A stretch of 64,000 nucleotides of DNA from Euglena gracilis (GCA_039621445.1 CP154957.1:16996595-17060594); one strand, 5' to 3'; counted from the stretch's first letter, positions 23,901-33,593 are shown. Made by a program: numbers and translations. Notes: generated by a model not told the origin, from the letters alone.

Positions 23901-26900
23901 CATTTTTGCGCATCCCCCCCCCCGATTTTTCCCCAAAAATGTGCATTTTTGTGCATTTTTTGTGCATTTTTTTTTTCACTTTCTCAGCAGATTTTTTGCT
24001 TTTTGGCGCATTTTTTCCCCGTGATTTACGCAAGTTTTCGCACTTCTGGACCATTTTTGACCATTTTCAATTTTTTCAATTTTTTTTTGAAGCTGACAAT
24101 TTCCTCATAATTCCATGCAGTTCTTGTTCCCAGCATGTCCCCACGTGTGGGGGTGAACCAGCCATTTCCTTTGCGCCTGGCTGGGCCAAGGGCGTGACGT
24201 TTTTTTTTGCTCATTTTCTGGGCTTTTTCTGTCAATTCGCATGTTTCTGTGATATTTTCACCTGTTTTCCATTTCCCCCCTCATTTTTCTCTGCACACAT
24301 TATGTTTTTTTTGGGGGGGGCATTCTTTCAGTAGTGGTTTTTTTGGGGGGGGCCATTTTTGCACGTTCTCTTTTTCAATTTTTCATTTTCGTGGTTTTTG
24401 TGGTTTTTCTTTCTATTGAACATTTTCGCGCATTTTTTTCTAAGATATGCGCATTTTTTTGCGCATTCTTTGCACGTTTTTTTTTGAGGCCGGGCTAGCG
24501 AATCCCACCCCCTGCGCAATGCAAAAGCCACAAACTAGTGGAGCATGCGACGCCGTGCCTCTGGCTCTTCTTCTTCCTCATCTGGGTCGTGCTGTACTGT
24601 GGAGCAGCAGCTGTGCCGTGCTGTACCGGTCTGCGACTTACCCTTCCTCTCCAGTGGTGTCCAGCACTCCCACCCCCGGTGACGACCAAGCACCCGCAAA
24701 AAATTAAAATTTCCTGAAATGGCTTTTCCGCTGCCCCCCCCCACCGTCATACAGGTAGGTCCCTCAAATGGCCAACAATGGAGTAAAATGGCCAAATGAG
24801 AAAATTTGCAGCCTGAAAAAAATCATTACGCCTTGGACGTTGTTGGAGAATGTGGAAATTGAAAGATTTTTTTTGACCTCCAAATGGGGAAAACTAGCTC
24901 AAAGTCAAAAATGTCGAAAGTGGAAACAGTGGCCGAAAATGTTTTAAAGGAGGATCATGGATCAGGAGCTGCGATTATTTGGTTACTCTATTGTCAGATT
25001 GGAAAATGGATTGATTTACTCGTGGCAGGGATGAAGAGGAAATTTTTCTTTTTTTACTTTCCTTCTTTTTTTATTGTTGACAAGAAGCAACAATTGTGGA
25101 TTCTGAGCGACTGATTTGCCGATCCGTGTAAACCCCCGCATCCAAAACATAAAGCCCCCGCCTTCATATTTGGGCGGTATTTCAAGACCTCCAAGGGGCT
25201 CATATTTTTGGGGGGGGTTCTTTTTGGGGAGGAAAACCAAACTTTTTTGGGTGGCCAATCCAAAAAGTCACCTTTTCCGTGGCTTTCTATCTTCTTCCGT
25301 GGCATTCAACCACAGTCAAATACCAATTTTATTCCAAATTTTGGTTGTGCCCGCCCTCTTTCCTCCCAAAACATGCCTTTTTTGTCTAAAATAGGGATTT
25401 TTGGTGAAAATTTGTTACATCCACCCAAAAAATTTCTGCATAGCACCATGGGTGGGCTTTGTATTGGGGGGATTTATGCTTGGATGGCAAAACCTTTTTA
25501 TTGGGGGGGGCTTTATATTTATGTTTGGGAAGAAATTCCAGGCTCTTAAACACCAGTGAGGAACTTGAATGTGCATCTATATGCTCTATTCCAGACTAAA
25601 TTTCGCCCTACATGTTTTACACCTTTGAAGGATCCTTTTCAGGATGATTCCCAGAAAATCAATGTCCTCTAGTGCACGTATTTTTGGTGTGGAACTGTTG
25701 ACGTTAATTTCCATTTGCCTCAATTTTTAATGTATTTTCATTTTACTGATCTCTTTTCAAACCTTGGAACCTGTCCAACTAATTGGCCTTAATTAATTAT
25801 TGAAGATTTGTCTCTTATGACTTAGGAAGCATAAACTGCCCACAATTTTTGGACGGTTTGCAGCGGAAACCGGAAGAGGAGGAAGCGGAAAAACGCTTCG
25901 TCTGAACCCCCAATTTTTTTAGCTTTTCTTGGAAGAGGCCGTATTTGGGCCGTTTCTGCCGGTGTTTTGGCTTGGAGTGACGAACCTCTATAGGAGGCTG
26001 AAATGAGCGAAAAAGGGGTATAAATATTTGAGTGCAAGCCGAAATCGGCGAAAAGTGCACAAAATTTTCAGATGAAGCGAAAAACCGCTTCGTCACTGCC
26101 CAGTTCTACTGCAAAATGACCCAAAATGGGGCCTCACGAGGACAGAGAGGAGAAGAGGAAGCGGTGATTACCAAAAACCGCTTCCTTATTTGACGCCAAT
26201 CAGCGGAAACGAGGGGCAGGCGCAGGTTCCGAGGATGCATACAGCAGTCAGGAGGAAGCGGAATCACGCTTCCTCCTGACGATTTGAATTTTTCGAGGCC
26301 ATGACTTCGAAGGCCTGAGTGGTCTGAAGGAGCATGAAAACAAGGGGGAGATGAAGTCGGAACCCGCAGTCTACATCTGGCACATACACAATTCAACCTA
26401 GGCCGTATGTGATGGAGTTTCGGGTGTTGGTGAGTGGACAAAGGCTTAGCTTGTGCTGTGATGGAACCTTCATCTTTCTCGAGTTGTAGAACATGCCCAA
26501 CTGGTCCGGATAGGACCTTGCAAAATGATGCACGAATGCATGTGGAGGGGGGCAGGAGGTTTAGAGCCGTTATATGGGAAACCTGGTTGTCAACGACATG
26601 CTGTGATTTGGCCCAATTGTATTACGGGACATGGAAAGAAGCATGCGTTAGTGTTCCCACAGCAGCCATCTTGTTTGGTCCCTGGAAGACCCGCAGCCGT
26701 GCACTTTCAAAGGGAATGCATTATACCCTCCCAACGAGTACAGTCATTGCGCCAGTGTGGGGCATTGTTACAATTGATTAACGGCACCTGAATTGAATCG
26801 GGGGGGAGGGCCGTCTGGGACGGTTTTCAGCCAAACGTGATAGGTCTGAAGTACTTTGTGGGTTCAATAACGAGCTGGGATGCAGCATTGTGGATGATAC

Positions 26901-29900
26901 GGCTTACCATGTGGTTCGGAGAGTGCCTCCTCTTTCCTGAGACAAACATGGGGAGCGGCCTTAGACGTCAAGGTTTGATTCAAGGAAGCGGAAAGCCGCT
27001 TCCTTGAACTGATGGAGGATTCAGGGTGTACGATGAGGAGGTGATTGCCTGCTGCACACAGGGACGCCAACAGCAACAGCCGGTTGGAGGACTTGCCCCA
27101 GGATTGAACGAGGAAGCGCAAATCCGCTTCATTTGTGTTTTCCAGAATAACCTGAAACGTGCCTCCGTTGGTTTCTTTGGAGCTTCTTCATCCCTGGGAA
27201 TCCTGCAGAGGTTGCAAAGCAGTTGCAGAGCAGCAGGAGACAAGTGCGGAAGTGGCTTGGTGTGCATTGTAGAGGGGTGTGGTGATGGTTGGTTTTGAGC
27301 AAGGTCGTTGAGAGGAGCAGCGCACATGAGATGACGCATGTAGAAATGAGAATGAGAGGAGATCAGTGTACGCAGCTTGAAGGTGGTGTTGGGCTTCACC
27401 TGTGGCAGTCCATTCCAGAGGACATCTTTGGTGTTCGCAAGCAAATGACAGCCCAGAAGGGGTCAAGGATAAAGGAGACGTGGGATGGGGACCCAGAAGG
27501 TGAGGAAATACGGTGGTTTCAAGTGAATGGAGGCAAGTGTCCTCCCTTTTCCATTGTCAACTGTGTATTTGTTTCTTCGGTGGGTTGATTTCTGGCACAG
27601 TGAAGGCTGGAAGTGGAGTACCAGACATTTTGCTGAAAATAAAAAGAATCTGGGCCATTTCCCCTTTAAACAGGCCCCCTTTCAACTTGAGATGCAATGC
27701 AAATTCCCCAAAAATCTCCAGCTATGTGTAATTGTGTCTCAAACCCCCCTTAAGTTCTTTCTTCCCCGGCCAAAGCGCAGGCAGGTGGGTCTTATCTGTG
27801 AGGTTTCGTCCATTTGTTCCTCCCAGGCCATGTTTATGGCCCACCCCCGGCAGTTACTGGTCAGGAGAGGGGCTCCGGAGGGCTGTCTTTGCCCTCAAGG
27901 CCTACCGACGGCTCTCGGCAGCACATGACTTGGTGAACTGCACACTCACTGTCACGGAGACACACAGGCAGCCTAATCAATCTTTGCACGTCCCGTTTCT
28001 GCTGTCTCTACCACCTGTGGGTAGGAGGGGGCCACTTTCCAAAGAAAAAGTGCAAAACCGCTTCCCGCATAGGGAGGAAGCGGGATTCCGCTTCCTCCCT
28101 GACGAAGCTGGTTTCCGCTTCATTCCAACTTTTGTGTGAAGTGTTTATCAGGTTCCACTGCCGCCATAATTCCAGGTGCATTCAACAATTTGATTCTGGC
28201 ACATCACTCCCACCCCCGGCACACACCCCGCACACACCAGGTATTTGCGGACACCTTCACATCCCAACGACAGAACCTATTCCAGGACGCCGTGTTTAAG
28301 CACTGAATGTACCTAGAAAATGGTTTCACAGGGTTTAAGGAGATTGGTTCCAATCTTTAGTGATCCTCAGCCCCCTCAATTGTGTCTGACCCATTGTCCA
28401 GCTCTATGCCACCTCCCTTCTTGAACAAGACAACTCCGTTGGCTTTCAGCCTGGTTTAAACACGTTGTGCTGCAGACACAGTGTCAGCCTCATGCAAACT
28501 AATCCATACCCGGTAACTTTCCTCCTCAAAGGAGCCTCAAAACACGGTGTCCAGCAACCCACAGCAAAACAGCCCACTCAAAGTCATCACCAAAATCCCT
28601 GCACAGAGGCCTTTTTGCCTCCGTTCCCCAATCAATTCTAAACACGCTGCTTGTAAGCCATGTAAACCCACCACCCATCCGCTCCCAGAACCACCCGAGA
28701 TGGCACCACAACAATCGGACTGAGTCCAGGCACATTTCAAGCACAGTTCAGGCAGTCACCATTCAGCCGCCGGAGACCTCTCGTGAAGCCATAACTGACC
28801 CAGGGGTTAGACAACAGTAGATGGGCACTGAAGTCGTCACCAATATAAGTCCCCCAGTGGCATCGGGCGAGAACGGCCATCGCCGAACCTGCTTCCCACA
28901 TGCAACTACTTTATCTGGCCCCCCATAGGAAGCGGAAACACGCTTCCCCTGCTTTGTGCTTTCCAGCAGATGATTGCTGTCATAAGGCTTCTTTTGGTGA
29001 CAATTGTTTTCATGTAGTAAAGACGTTGGAAGATGTCTTATGTTGATGAGGTTGATGCCAGTTCTAAAAGTGCCTATTTGTTGTGATATGCAGTGGAGGA
29101 AGCGGATAACTGCTTCCCTATAAAAAGTTTCACAGGAAGCGGTTATCCGCTTCCGCCGATGTCAAAATTCAAAAAAATATGTGCACTTTTAGCTATTTCA
29201 AAAAGTTCAGGGGGAAGCGTTTTTTCGCTTCCCCCCAAAAAGGAAGCGGATTCCCGCTTCCCCTCCTACACCATTAAAAAACCTCCAAAACTTTCAAGTC
29301 AACTCTGGCACCCAAAAATTTTGGGGGGTTTTTGTTGCTATTTTCGGGTCGATTTCCAATGCGCCCGGTCAATTTTTTATGGGCAATTTATGCCTCCTAA
29401 GTATGACGGAGTTTTAGTGCAAAGACAGCCATTTTTTTGACCCCCCACCTCTTACTAGGATGGCCCACGGTGGCCTGAAGTGGCCTTGAATGGCCAAAGA
29501 CAAATAGCGATGAGCTTCAAAATTCCAATGCTTCAAAATTTGCGAGAAGACTATCCCAGCAAGCAATTCTTCATGTGCCCTCCGCACTCTTCGGCCGAAG
29601 ATTGATCAACCCGACTTCCCTGATGCTGACCCAAGTCGTGCAGAACGGGGCCTGAGTGCGGTGCCTGCCTTCCACAGCTGAGCTCTCTGCCCCACTGGCT
29701 GGTTGGTGGTTGTGAATGGTCCCCCCAGCGTCACCCCCCCCCCTCCCGCAGGCATCTCGCTGTGCAGCGTCCCGAAGGAGCTGCGGCCGGTGGCGAGCAG
29801 CGTGGGCATGATGGTGTACAATTTGCTGGGCTGGTTTGCCGGCCCCTTGCTGACGGGTGTGCGCTGGGTGCCCCTGGGGTGTGGCCATTCGTGTGTGGGC

Positions 29901-30474
29901 TCCTTTGTTTTGTTCTGGTGTGTGTGTTTGCGTGTGTTCGGATGCAAGTTCGTCATGTGTGGGCATGTCTGTCTCATGAACAATATTTTTGCATGCGAGA
30001 CAGGCTGATCTTGATGGTTGCCAGCAGAAGCCACAACTGTTCCAAACTGATGCGAAACAATGCCAGACAGAAACCAAACACGTGCAGATGGATGCCCCCA
30101 ATCCGCCTAATTGTTCCCCAGAAGTCCCGTGTTTTGTCTGCCTTTCAAGTTCTCTTTTGAGATCGCTGCGGTCCCTGCAGGTGTCATCGCGACATTCACG
30201 GACAGCCTCGCTTGGGGCTTCCGCTTCACAATGTCCTGGAGCGTGGTGTCCTTTGTGTGCATGGCGGGCGTGTACTGCATCACGAGCCGCCCCGGTGGAG
30301 CCATGCCCTGTGTGTGTGCTGTCCAGCGCCATTGGGATTGGGGAAGGAAAACTTTCAAAATTTGTTGTTGTTTTGAAGCCACCTTGTTGGTGTTATGCCA
30401 GCTATGTCGCTCTGTTTGTTCATCGTATGACGCGTGCAGGCACATGTGACGCACGTCTGTCCACGCTCCCGCCG

Positions 30475-30571
<97 letters not shown>

Positions 30572-30595
30572 ACACACAACTCACACAGACACACA

Positions 30596-30671
<76 letters not shown>

Positions 30672-32354
30672 ACACACATACTCTCAAACACACACAACTT
30701 TCACACACACACACACACACACACCTCACACACACACACACACACACACACCTCACACACATAATTCACACACATTCACACAACACGAACACACACACAC
30801 ACAAACACACGTGTGCGAGTGTGCGAGTGTGAGTGTGAGTGTGAGTGTGAGTGTGAGTGTGAGTGTGAGTGTGAGTGCGAGTGTGAGTGTGAGTGTGAGT
30901 GTGAGTGTGAGTGTGAGTGTGAGTGTGAGTGTGAGTGTGAGTGTGAGTGTGAGTGTGAGTGTGAGTGTGAGTGTGAGTGTGAGTGTGTGTGTGTGTGTGA
31001 GTGTGAGTGTGAATGTGTGTTAAAAATTGCATGTGTGTGAGCATTGTGCGTGAGTAACCCCCCCCAAAGAAAAGACACCGCTGTCTAATATTTGGATGTC
31101 GACCAATTTTGCCAAAGGGTGTCTTATATTTGGGGGTTGTCTTATATTTGGGTTTCAGGTGGATGACTGAGGGGTGCCTTATATTTGGACACTTTTCCAG
31201 CAAGTATGTTGTTGTGCTAATGTCCTCGTACCTTCACATATAGGGTTTTCTTCATGTCTGACGGGTCGTCTTCCGAGGCTTTGGAGAGTGTGTATGCTGA
31301 AAGCGGCCAATCTGCAAGTGGTGATGAAAGTGGTGCGTCCAGTTGTGCCAATGCTTCTTCTGAAGAATCTGGTTGTGATGTCGGTGAGAAGCAAATTCGA
31401 AAGGAATGCACTGCGGATTACAAGTTGAAAGTCATCCATAAAGCAGAGAGCAGTTCGATTGGGCAGGTATCCAAGCAAAGTGTAATCTCCAAAAGCATGA
31501 TAAGCAAGTGGATGCAACAGAAGGAAAAGTTAGTGCAGGCTTCAAGAGCAGGTACAAAATACTGCCTCATTTTCTAGAAATTGGAAAATAGGAACACTGG
31601 CACATTTGTCTGAACGGCATTCACCACCACTTGCAGATTGGTCGCTTTCTTGTTGTTCAAAATAATAGATTCTCATCCTTATTCTGCTACACCCAAAAAG
31701 CAGTTGCTTCTGACCTCCTGCTTCACCCAACAGCAGTAGACAGGACGTGCATTGGTTGCTTTCATCGCGCCTTGAAACTTGCTCCACACTCACTGTGGAA
31801 AGCCTTTCATGGGGGGGTGCCTTATATTTGGAGAAGTAGGTGCCAGCCCAGGGGTGTCTTGCATTTGGGGGGTGTCTTATATTTGGGTGTCGGCCCGAAA
31901 ATCCCAAAGGGTGCCTTATATTTGGGGGGTGTCTTATAGTGAGGGATGCCTTATATTTTGGGGGGTTTATGTGTGTGAGTGTGTGAGTGTGAGATGTAAG
32001 TTGTGTGTGTGAGCGTGCGCATGCGTGCACGTGTGCACAGGGAGGAAAGCACAAACTTGATTTTTTGTGTTTTTTTTGAGTTTTTCGATTTTTTTTGCGA
32101 TTATTTTCGATTTGCGATTTTTGATTTGCGTTTTTTTTTTGCGTTTTTTTGCGGTTTCCCCCGCAATTTCTCGATTTTTTTTGCCATTTTTCCGACAATG
32201 AAACGTTCCTCGTTTTGACCCTGATTTTCCCCCGAGACCAAAAATTTTGTCAAATTTTTGTCATTTTTTTGCATTTTTTTGTTCAACAACATGCTTATTA
32301 TCATTCTTACGGAAAAGGAAAAATTTCTCCAGCGGAAAATTTTCCTCTCCGATG

Positions 32355-32385
<31 letters not shown>

Positions 32386-32863
32386 ACTTTCACACATATG
32401 CACACACATGCGCACCAGGGGGGCGACCCCTGGGCCCTAGCAGAACATAAACCCTCAAAAAAGGCGACACAAAAAGCACAAAAAAAACACAAAACACGCA
32501 TGTTGCATCCAAAATCCTTTAGGAGCCCCCCCGGAATGTACGTTTGTACGTCGTGTGTGTTTATACGTTTTGTGCATGTAAGTTGTTTGTGTGTGTGCTT
32601 TCGTGTAGTATGTGTAATGCATGTAATACATGTGCTCTTTTCTGCAATATACGCGCTCTCCCATCCCGCCTCCCTCAGACCCATTCGACGACGAGCCGTC
32701 AATTGCCAGTGAGGACGAGGCGGATCTCCTTCCCCCGGAGCGGATCTCCTTCGCGTCGCTCACGTACGTCGGGGTGGGTGTGCCCCGCCGCCACTCCAGC
32801 ATGCGCGAATCCCAGCAGTCCGACGTGGGGTCGATCCGCCCGTACCCGCTGCAGCCTGCTTGA
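14863..32863 (+). CDS. Spinster-like MFS transporter, whole gene (about 15 exons)
   Basis: The joined exons encode roughly 650 residues with 12 predicted membrane segments, matching the Spinster/SPNS branch of the major facilitator superfamily, which exports sphingosine-1-phosphate or lysophospholipids in animals and has plant and protist members of less certain substrate. Signature stretches: FDAGAIPASL in segment 1 (family usually has DRG), a long first loop ending GMIRDF, LGYTEIGLLQSLVYFGS in segment 2, PVWIDEYAP after segment 3, AGVPVGIMAGY in segment 4, and SVPKELRPVASS before segment 11. A hydrophilic tail ends at TGA 32861-32863. Phases match at the junctions 14978/15129, 15216/15569, 17801/18067, 19756/20531, 20631/21091, 22220/22775, 22873/24544, 24628/29752, 29856/30181 and 30294/32679. 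Oddities: a 1-base frameshift at 22159-22162, no AG acceptor before the exon at 17713, and an unresolved junction between 18965 and 19644. The true start codon is not identified. Confidence 0.85.
15129..15216 (+). CDS. MFS transporter exon, start of membrane segment 1
   Basis: Phase-matched after GGTGAG. It encodes a short linker and RVRLVFSLLVALQ, the first half of membrane segment 1. The donor CTCCAG|GTGCCC leaves phase 0, as does the start of the next exon. Confidence 0.75.
15290..15500. repeat. G/C-run repeat with GGCGCTTTGCGCC hairpin
   Basis: Lies between two MFS exons. A G-run and GGTCCAGACCACTCC sequence is followed by CTGGCGCTTTGCGCCGG, AAAATTTT runs and a closing C-run at 15491. 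Similar hairpins occur in the family A cores and at 23495-23515 and 62785-62805. Confidence 0.45.
15569..15794 (+). CDS. MFS transporter exon, segment 1 end and first extracellular loop
   Basis: After CCTGTCAG the frame reads VLIHFDAGAIPASLGPACEG. This continues segment 1 and matches the Spinster NYFDRGxIP motif with Ala in place of Arg. A loop follows with DPDCSDPAVNKGMIRDF, comparable to the Cys-containing loop ending in GxQGDF of plant relatives. The 3' boundary is uncertain (CGGG|GTCGCT proposed). Confidence 0.8.
16180..16290. repeat. GTGACTGACTGG repeat, family H, copy 1
   Basis: AGTGACTGACTGGTTTTCC is repeated and followed by AAGTGACCCCCCCTCCCCCG and GGGAGTCACTTCC, forming an inverted pair. 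A larger version is at 62680-62985. Confidence 0.6.
16597..17064. mobile_element. C-tract-bounded element, family C (GGGCAATTG), copy 1
   Basis: Left end TAC plus C-run then GGGCAATTGACGCCCCCGGG repeats; right end GTGACAATTGCCTGGGGGGAGTA. CAATTG-centred modules are tandem at both ends around a unique core of about 200 bp (16735-16930). The copy at 32986-33440 is about 90% or more identical by eye, including the core. No coding potential. Confidence 0.8.
17081..17354. repeat. 270-bp dispersed repeat, copy 1
   Basis: From AATTCATACCTTTCAGAGG to GCACCTGGCTATGG this segment recurs at 60375-60644 with only scattered substitutions and small indels. It lies next to the family C element but is not part of it, since the other family C copy lacks it. 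Confidence 0.85.
17713..17801 (+). CDS. MFS transporter exon, membrane segment 2 start
   Basis: Encodes RWLAALRHLGYTEIGLLQSL and VYFGSTLSC, the family's G-x-LxS-x-x-Y-x-G region at segment 2. The donor TGCAG|GTGTGC leaves phase 2, completed by C at 18067. No AG acceptor lies between the in-frame TGA at 17710 and the start of similarity, so the 5' boundary is unresolved (indel error or unusual acceptor). Confidence 0.75.
18067..18244 (+). CDS. MFS transporter exon, segment 2/3 region
   Basis: Acceptor GCCGCAG. It encodes IGGSLLQRHKAKWLVAAGL and AVNVMCMATLATTHSA, a basic cytosolic turn followed by a membrane segment. It ends at a consensus donor GCGGG|GTAAGT, although the last 20 codons fit the family poorly and an earlier donor is possible. 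Confidence 0.75.
18251..18650. repeat. 400-bp repeat with GGAAGCGG/CCGCTTC hairpins, copy 1
   Basis: Shares with 25843-26220 the order: AATTTTTGGACGGTTTG, GGAAGCGGAAAA.CGCTTCGTC, TTGGAAGAGGCCGT, GAAATGAGCGAAAA, AAATTTTCAGATGAAGC, CAGTTCTACTGCA, CTTCCTTATT. Identity looks like 70-75%. The GGAAGCGG arms are repeated through it. Confidence 0.75.
18831..18965 (+). CDS. MFS transporter exon, segment 3
   Basis: Encodes VARGLASSRFVLGLAQAFLV and then LFLPVWIDEYAPEDKCTTW, matching the conserved RxxxGxxQAxxxxxxPVWIDExAP block of the Spinster-like family. The acceptor is probably CACTGAG at 18830. The 3' end is unresolved because none of the nearby GT sites matches the phase of the next exon. Confidence 0.8.
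19644..19756 (+). CDS. MFS transporter exon, segments 4-5
   Basis: Encodes GGLLRISISQAGVPVGIMAG and YLTSGFLAANTSLSW, matching the QAxxPxGxMxGY segment. The donor TGGAG|GTTTGT ends in phase 2 and is completed by G at 20531, giving SWRYAFFIQ across the junction. Confidence 0.82.
20531..20631 (+). CDS. MFS transporter exon, segment 6
   Basis: Acceptor CTTGCAG. It encodes YAFFIQICLLIPTALLFICV then PAHYIDIP, membrane segment 6 and the start of the central cytosolic loop. The donor CTAG|GTCACC leaves phase 1, which matches the start at 21091. Confidence 0.85.
21091..21287 (+). CDS. MFS transporter exon, central loop and segment 7
   Basis: Acceptor CCCCCAG. It encodes a loop with ARLSSPYHHENMAVEVVLHM and segment 7, PLFVLTALSLSALYYVVAA followed by LQLW. 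The 3' end is either TGG|GTCACG (phase 0, matching 22078) or GCAG|GTGGAG at 21342. Confidence 0.8.
22078..22220 (+). CDS. MFS transporter exon, segment 8, with a 1-base frameshift
   Basis: The first half reads FSLTSATAPVLGLLTG in one frame. The family continuation GWFMDHMFGGYRTSIGHTAE is in the next frame. The switch falls in GGGG at 22159-22162, where a fifth G would restore one frame. The donor GAG|GTGGGT is phase 0, matching the next exon. A short homopolymer-length sequencing error is the likeliest cause; a real inactivating mutation is the alternative. Confidence 0.78.
22775..22873 (+). CDS. MFS transporter exon, segment 9
   Basis: Acceptor CATCAG, phase 0. It encodes VALCFGAVATVASFVVTITT followed by NFW and a short loop, ending GAG|GTGGGA in phase 0. 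Confidence 0.8.
23395..23620. repeat. C/G-run repeat with GGCGCTTTGCGCC hairpin in MFS intron
   Basis: C-runs and G-runs bracket GGCGCTTTGCGCCGAA at about 23499 and a T-run. It resembles the family A core and 15290-15500. Confidence 0.45.
24544..24628 (+). CDS. MFS transporter exon, segment 10
   Basis: Encodes HATPCLWLFFFLIWVVLYCG and AAAVPCCT. It has no Met, so start-codon-based searches miss it. It ends ACCG|GTCTGC in phase 1; joined to the exon at 29752 this gives AVPCCTGISLCSVPKEL, the expected segment 10-11 turn, across a 5.1-kb intron. Confidence 0.82.
25843..26220. repeat. 400-bp repeat with GGAAGCGG hairpins, copy 2
   Basis: Diverged copy of 18251-18650 with the same block order. 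The hairpin arms here are more complete (GAGGAAGCGGTGATTACC...CCGCTTCCTT). Confidence 0.75.
26245..29275. repeat. Island of GGAAGCGG / CCGCTTCC hairpins
   Basis: Short inverted pairs, loops of about 4-8 bases, occur near 26253-26275, 26983-27005, 28072-28103, 28927-28948, 29097-29118, 29133-29156, 29211-29238 and 29241-29264, with looser ones at 27110-27130 and 28050-28068. The arms stay complementary although the loops differ. Confidence 0.75.
29752..29856 (+). CDS. MFS transporter exon, segment 11
   Basis: Acceptor CCCGCAG. It encodes GISLCSVPKELRPVASSVGM and MVYNLLGWFAGPLLT. SVPxxxRxxASS and the NLLGxxxGP motif are typical of the C-terminal half of Spinster-like carriers. Phase 1 at both ends. 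Confidence 0.9.
30181..30294 (+). CDS. MFS transporter exon, segment 12
   Basis: Acceptor CCCTGCAG. It encodes GVIATFTDSLAWGFRFTMSW and SVVSFVCMAGVYCITSRP, the last membrane segment. The donor CCCG|GTGGAG is in phase 1, matching the terminal exon. Confidence 0.88.
30478..31054. repeat. (CA)n, (CT)n and (GTGTGA)n microsatellites
   Basis: (CA)n to about 30640, then (CT)n to 30668, more (CA)n, and (GTGTGA)n from about 30810 to 31020. All in the last MFS intron. The 915-bp element at 31055 interrupts the GTGTGA-type sequence. Confidence 0.97.
31055..31969. mobile_element. 915-bp element with TAACCCCCC ends and a helix-turn-helix ORF
   Basis: The left end is TAACCCCCCCCAAAGAAAAG and the complement of the right end is TAAACCCCCCAAAATATAAG, a partial terminal inverted repeat with TA at both edges. 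GTGTGA-type microsatellite sequence continues on both sides. Subterminal GTGTCTTATATTTGGGGG modules are repeated (31127, 31138, 31176; 31826, 31855, 31876, 31912, 31930). The interior encodes a helix-turn-helix protein (31254-31577). The catalytic part of a transposase is absent, so this looks like an internally deleted copy. Confidence 0.75.
31254..31577 (+). pseudogene. Transposase N-terminal fragment, pogo/Tigger (CENP-B/Brinker-type HTH)-like
   Basis: A 107-codon frame starts MSDGSSSEALESVYAESGQS, has an acidic Ser-rich leader, and then reads RKECTADYKLKVIHKAESSS and ISKSMISKWMQQKEKLVQAS. The YKLKVIxxAE...SxSxISKWxxQKEKL pattern is that of the helix-turn-helix at the start of pogo/Tigger-like transposases and related Brinker/CENP-B domains. 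Codon use is not G/C-third biased, unlike the host exons, which supports an origin in the element. No DDE catalytic domain follows, so it is a remnant or a domesticated-size binding protein. Confidence 0.6.
32679..32863 (+). CDS. MFS transporter terminal exon, hydrophilic C-tail
   Basis: Acceptor TCCCTCAG, phase 1. It encodes DPFDDEPSIASEDEADLLPP and a tail with RRHSSMRESQQSDVG, ending PYPLQPA and TGA at 32861-32863. Acidic and Ser-rich, as cytosolic tails of these carriers often are; possible phosphorylation sites are only an inference. Confidence 0.85.
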
Positions 32864-32985
32864 GGCCAGGCTTGCTGTTGAGCACAGTGCCGTGACAATA
32901 TGCCCTCCAACTGACCAGAGAACCCTCAAAATGTTGAACTGTATTGTCATCCATCAAATTAATTAAATATAAATGGAGAATTTGT

Positions 32986-33440
32986 TCCCCCCCCCCGGGC
33001 AATTGACGCCCCTGGGCCATTGTCACCCCTGGCTGTGCCGGCCAATTTGTCACCCCGGAAAATTGTCACCCCCCTCCGTGCTGCCTAATTTGTCACCCCC
33101 CCCCCCACAGAAGATGTTTGTGAACTTCTTTTCGCTGACACGACTCAATTGGTCCTCTATTTCGCTACAACGTGCTGAGAAATGTTACACACCAAATGCT
33201 CTGCGCAATATCACAACCATAGCTGCATTTTTGCGTGCTCACTGGTGTTTCAGATGGTGTTCTTGGTCATTTGGTTTCAATGTGGCCTACATGGGTGGGC
33301 AATTGACGCCCCCGGGCAATTGACGCCCCCGGGCAATTGTCACCCCCCTCTGTGCCGGCCAAATTGTCACCCCGGGAAATTGTCACCCCCCTCCGTGCTG
33401 CCCGATTTGTCGCGTGACAATTGCCCGGGGGGGGCGGGTA
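32986..33440. mobile_element. C-tract-bounded element, family C (GGGCAATTG), copy 2
   Basis: Near-identical to 16597-17064, with the same CAATTG modules and the same core. It lies about 120 bp past the MFS stop codon. The right end GACAATTGCCCGGGGGGGGC with GGTA is followed within 30 bp by (TATATG)n. Confidence 0.82.
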
Positions 33441-33459
33441 CAAAATGCAATAAGCATTA

Positions 33460-33550
33460 ATATACATGTATATGTATGTGTATATGTATATGTATATGTA
33501 TATGTGTATGTATATGTATATGCATATTTGTATGTGTATATGTATGTATA

Positions 33551-33593
<43 letters not shown>

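Larger units (their letters stand above)
24629..29751. other. 5.1-kb MFS intron with dispersed hairpins
   Basis: AT-rich, no convincing exon. It carries the second copy of the 400-bp repeat (25843-26220) and a series of GGAAGCGG...CCGCTTCC hairpins out to 29270. Confidence 0.65.

Noticed and set aside
27860-27930. Possible exon EGLRRAVFALKAYRRLSAAH with CAG and GTGAAC borders.
   Set aside because: Phase-matched exons at 24544-24628 and 29752-29856 already join segment 10 to segment 11 at the expected turn, so an extra exon between them is not needed.
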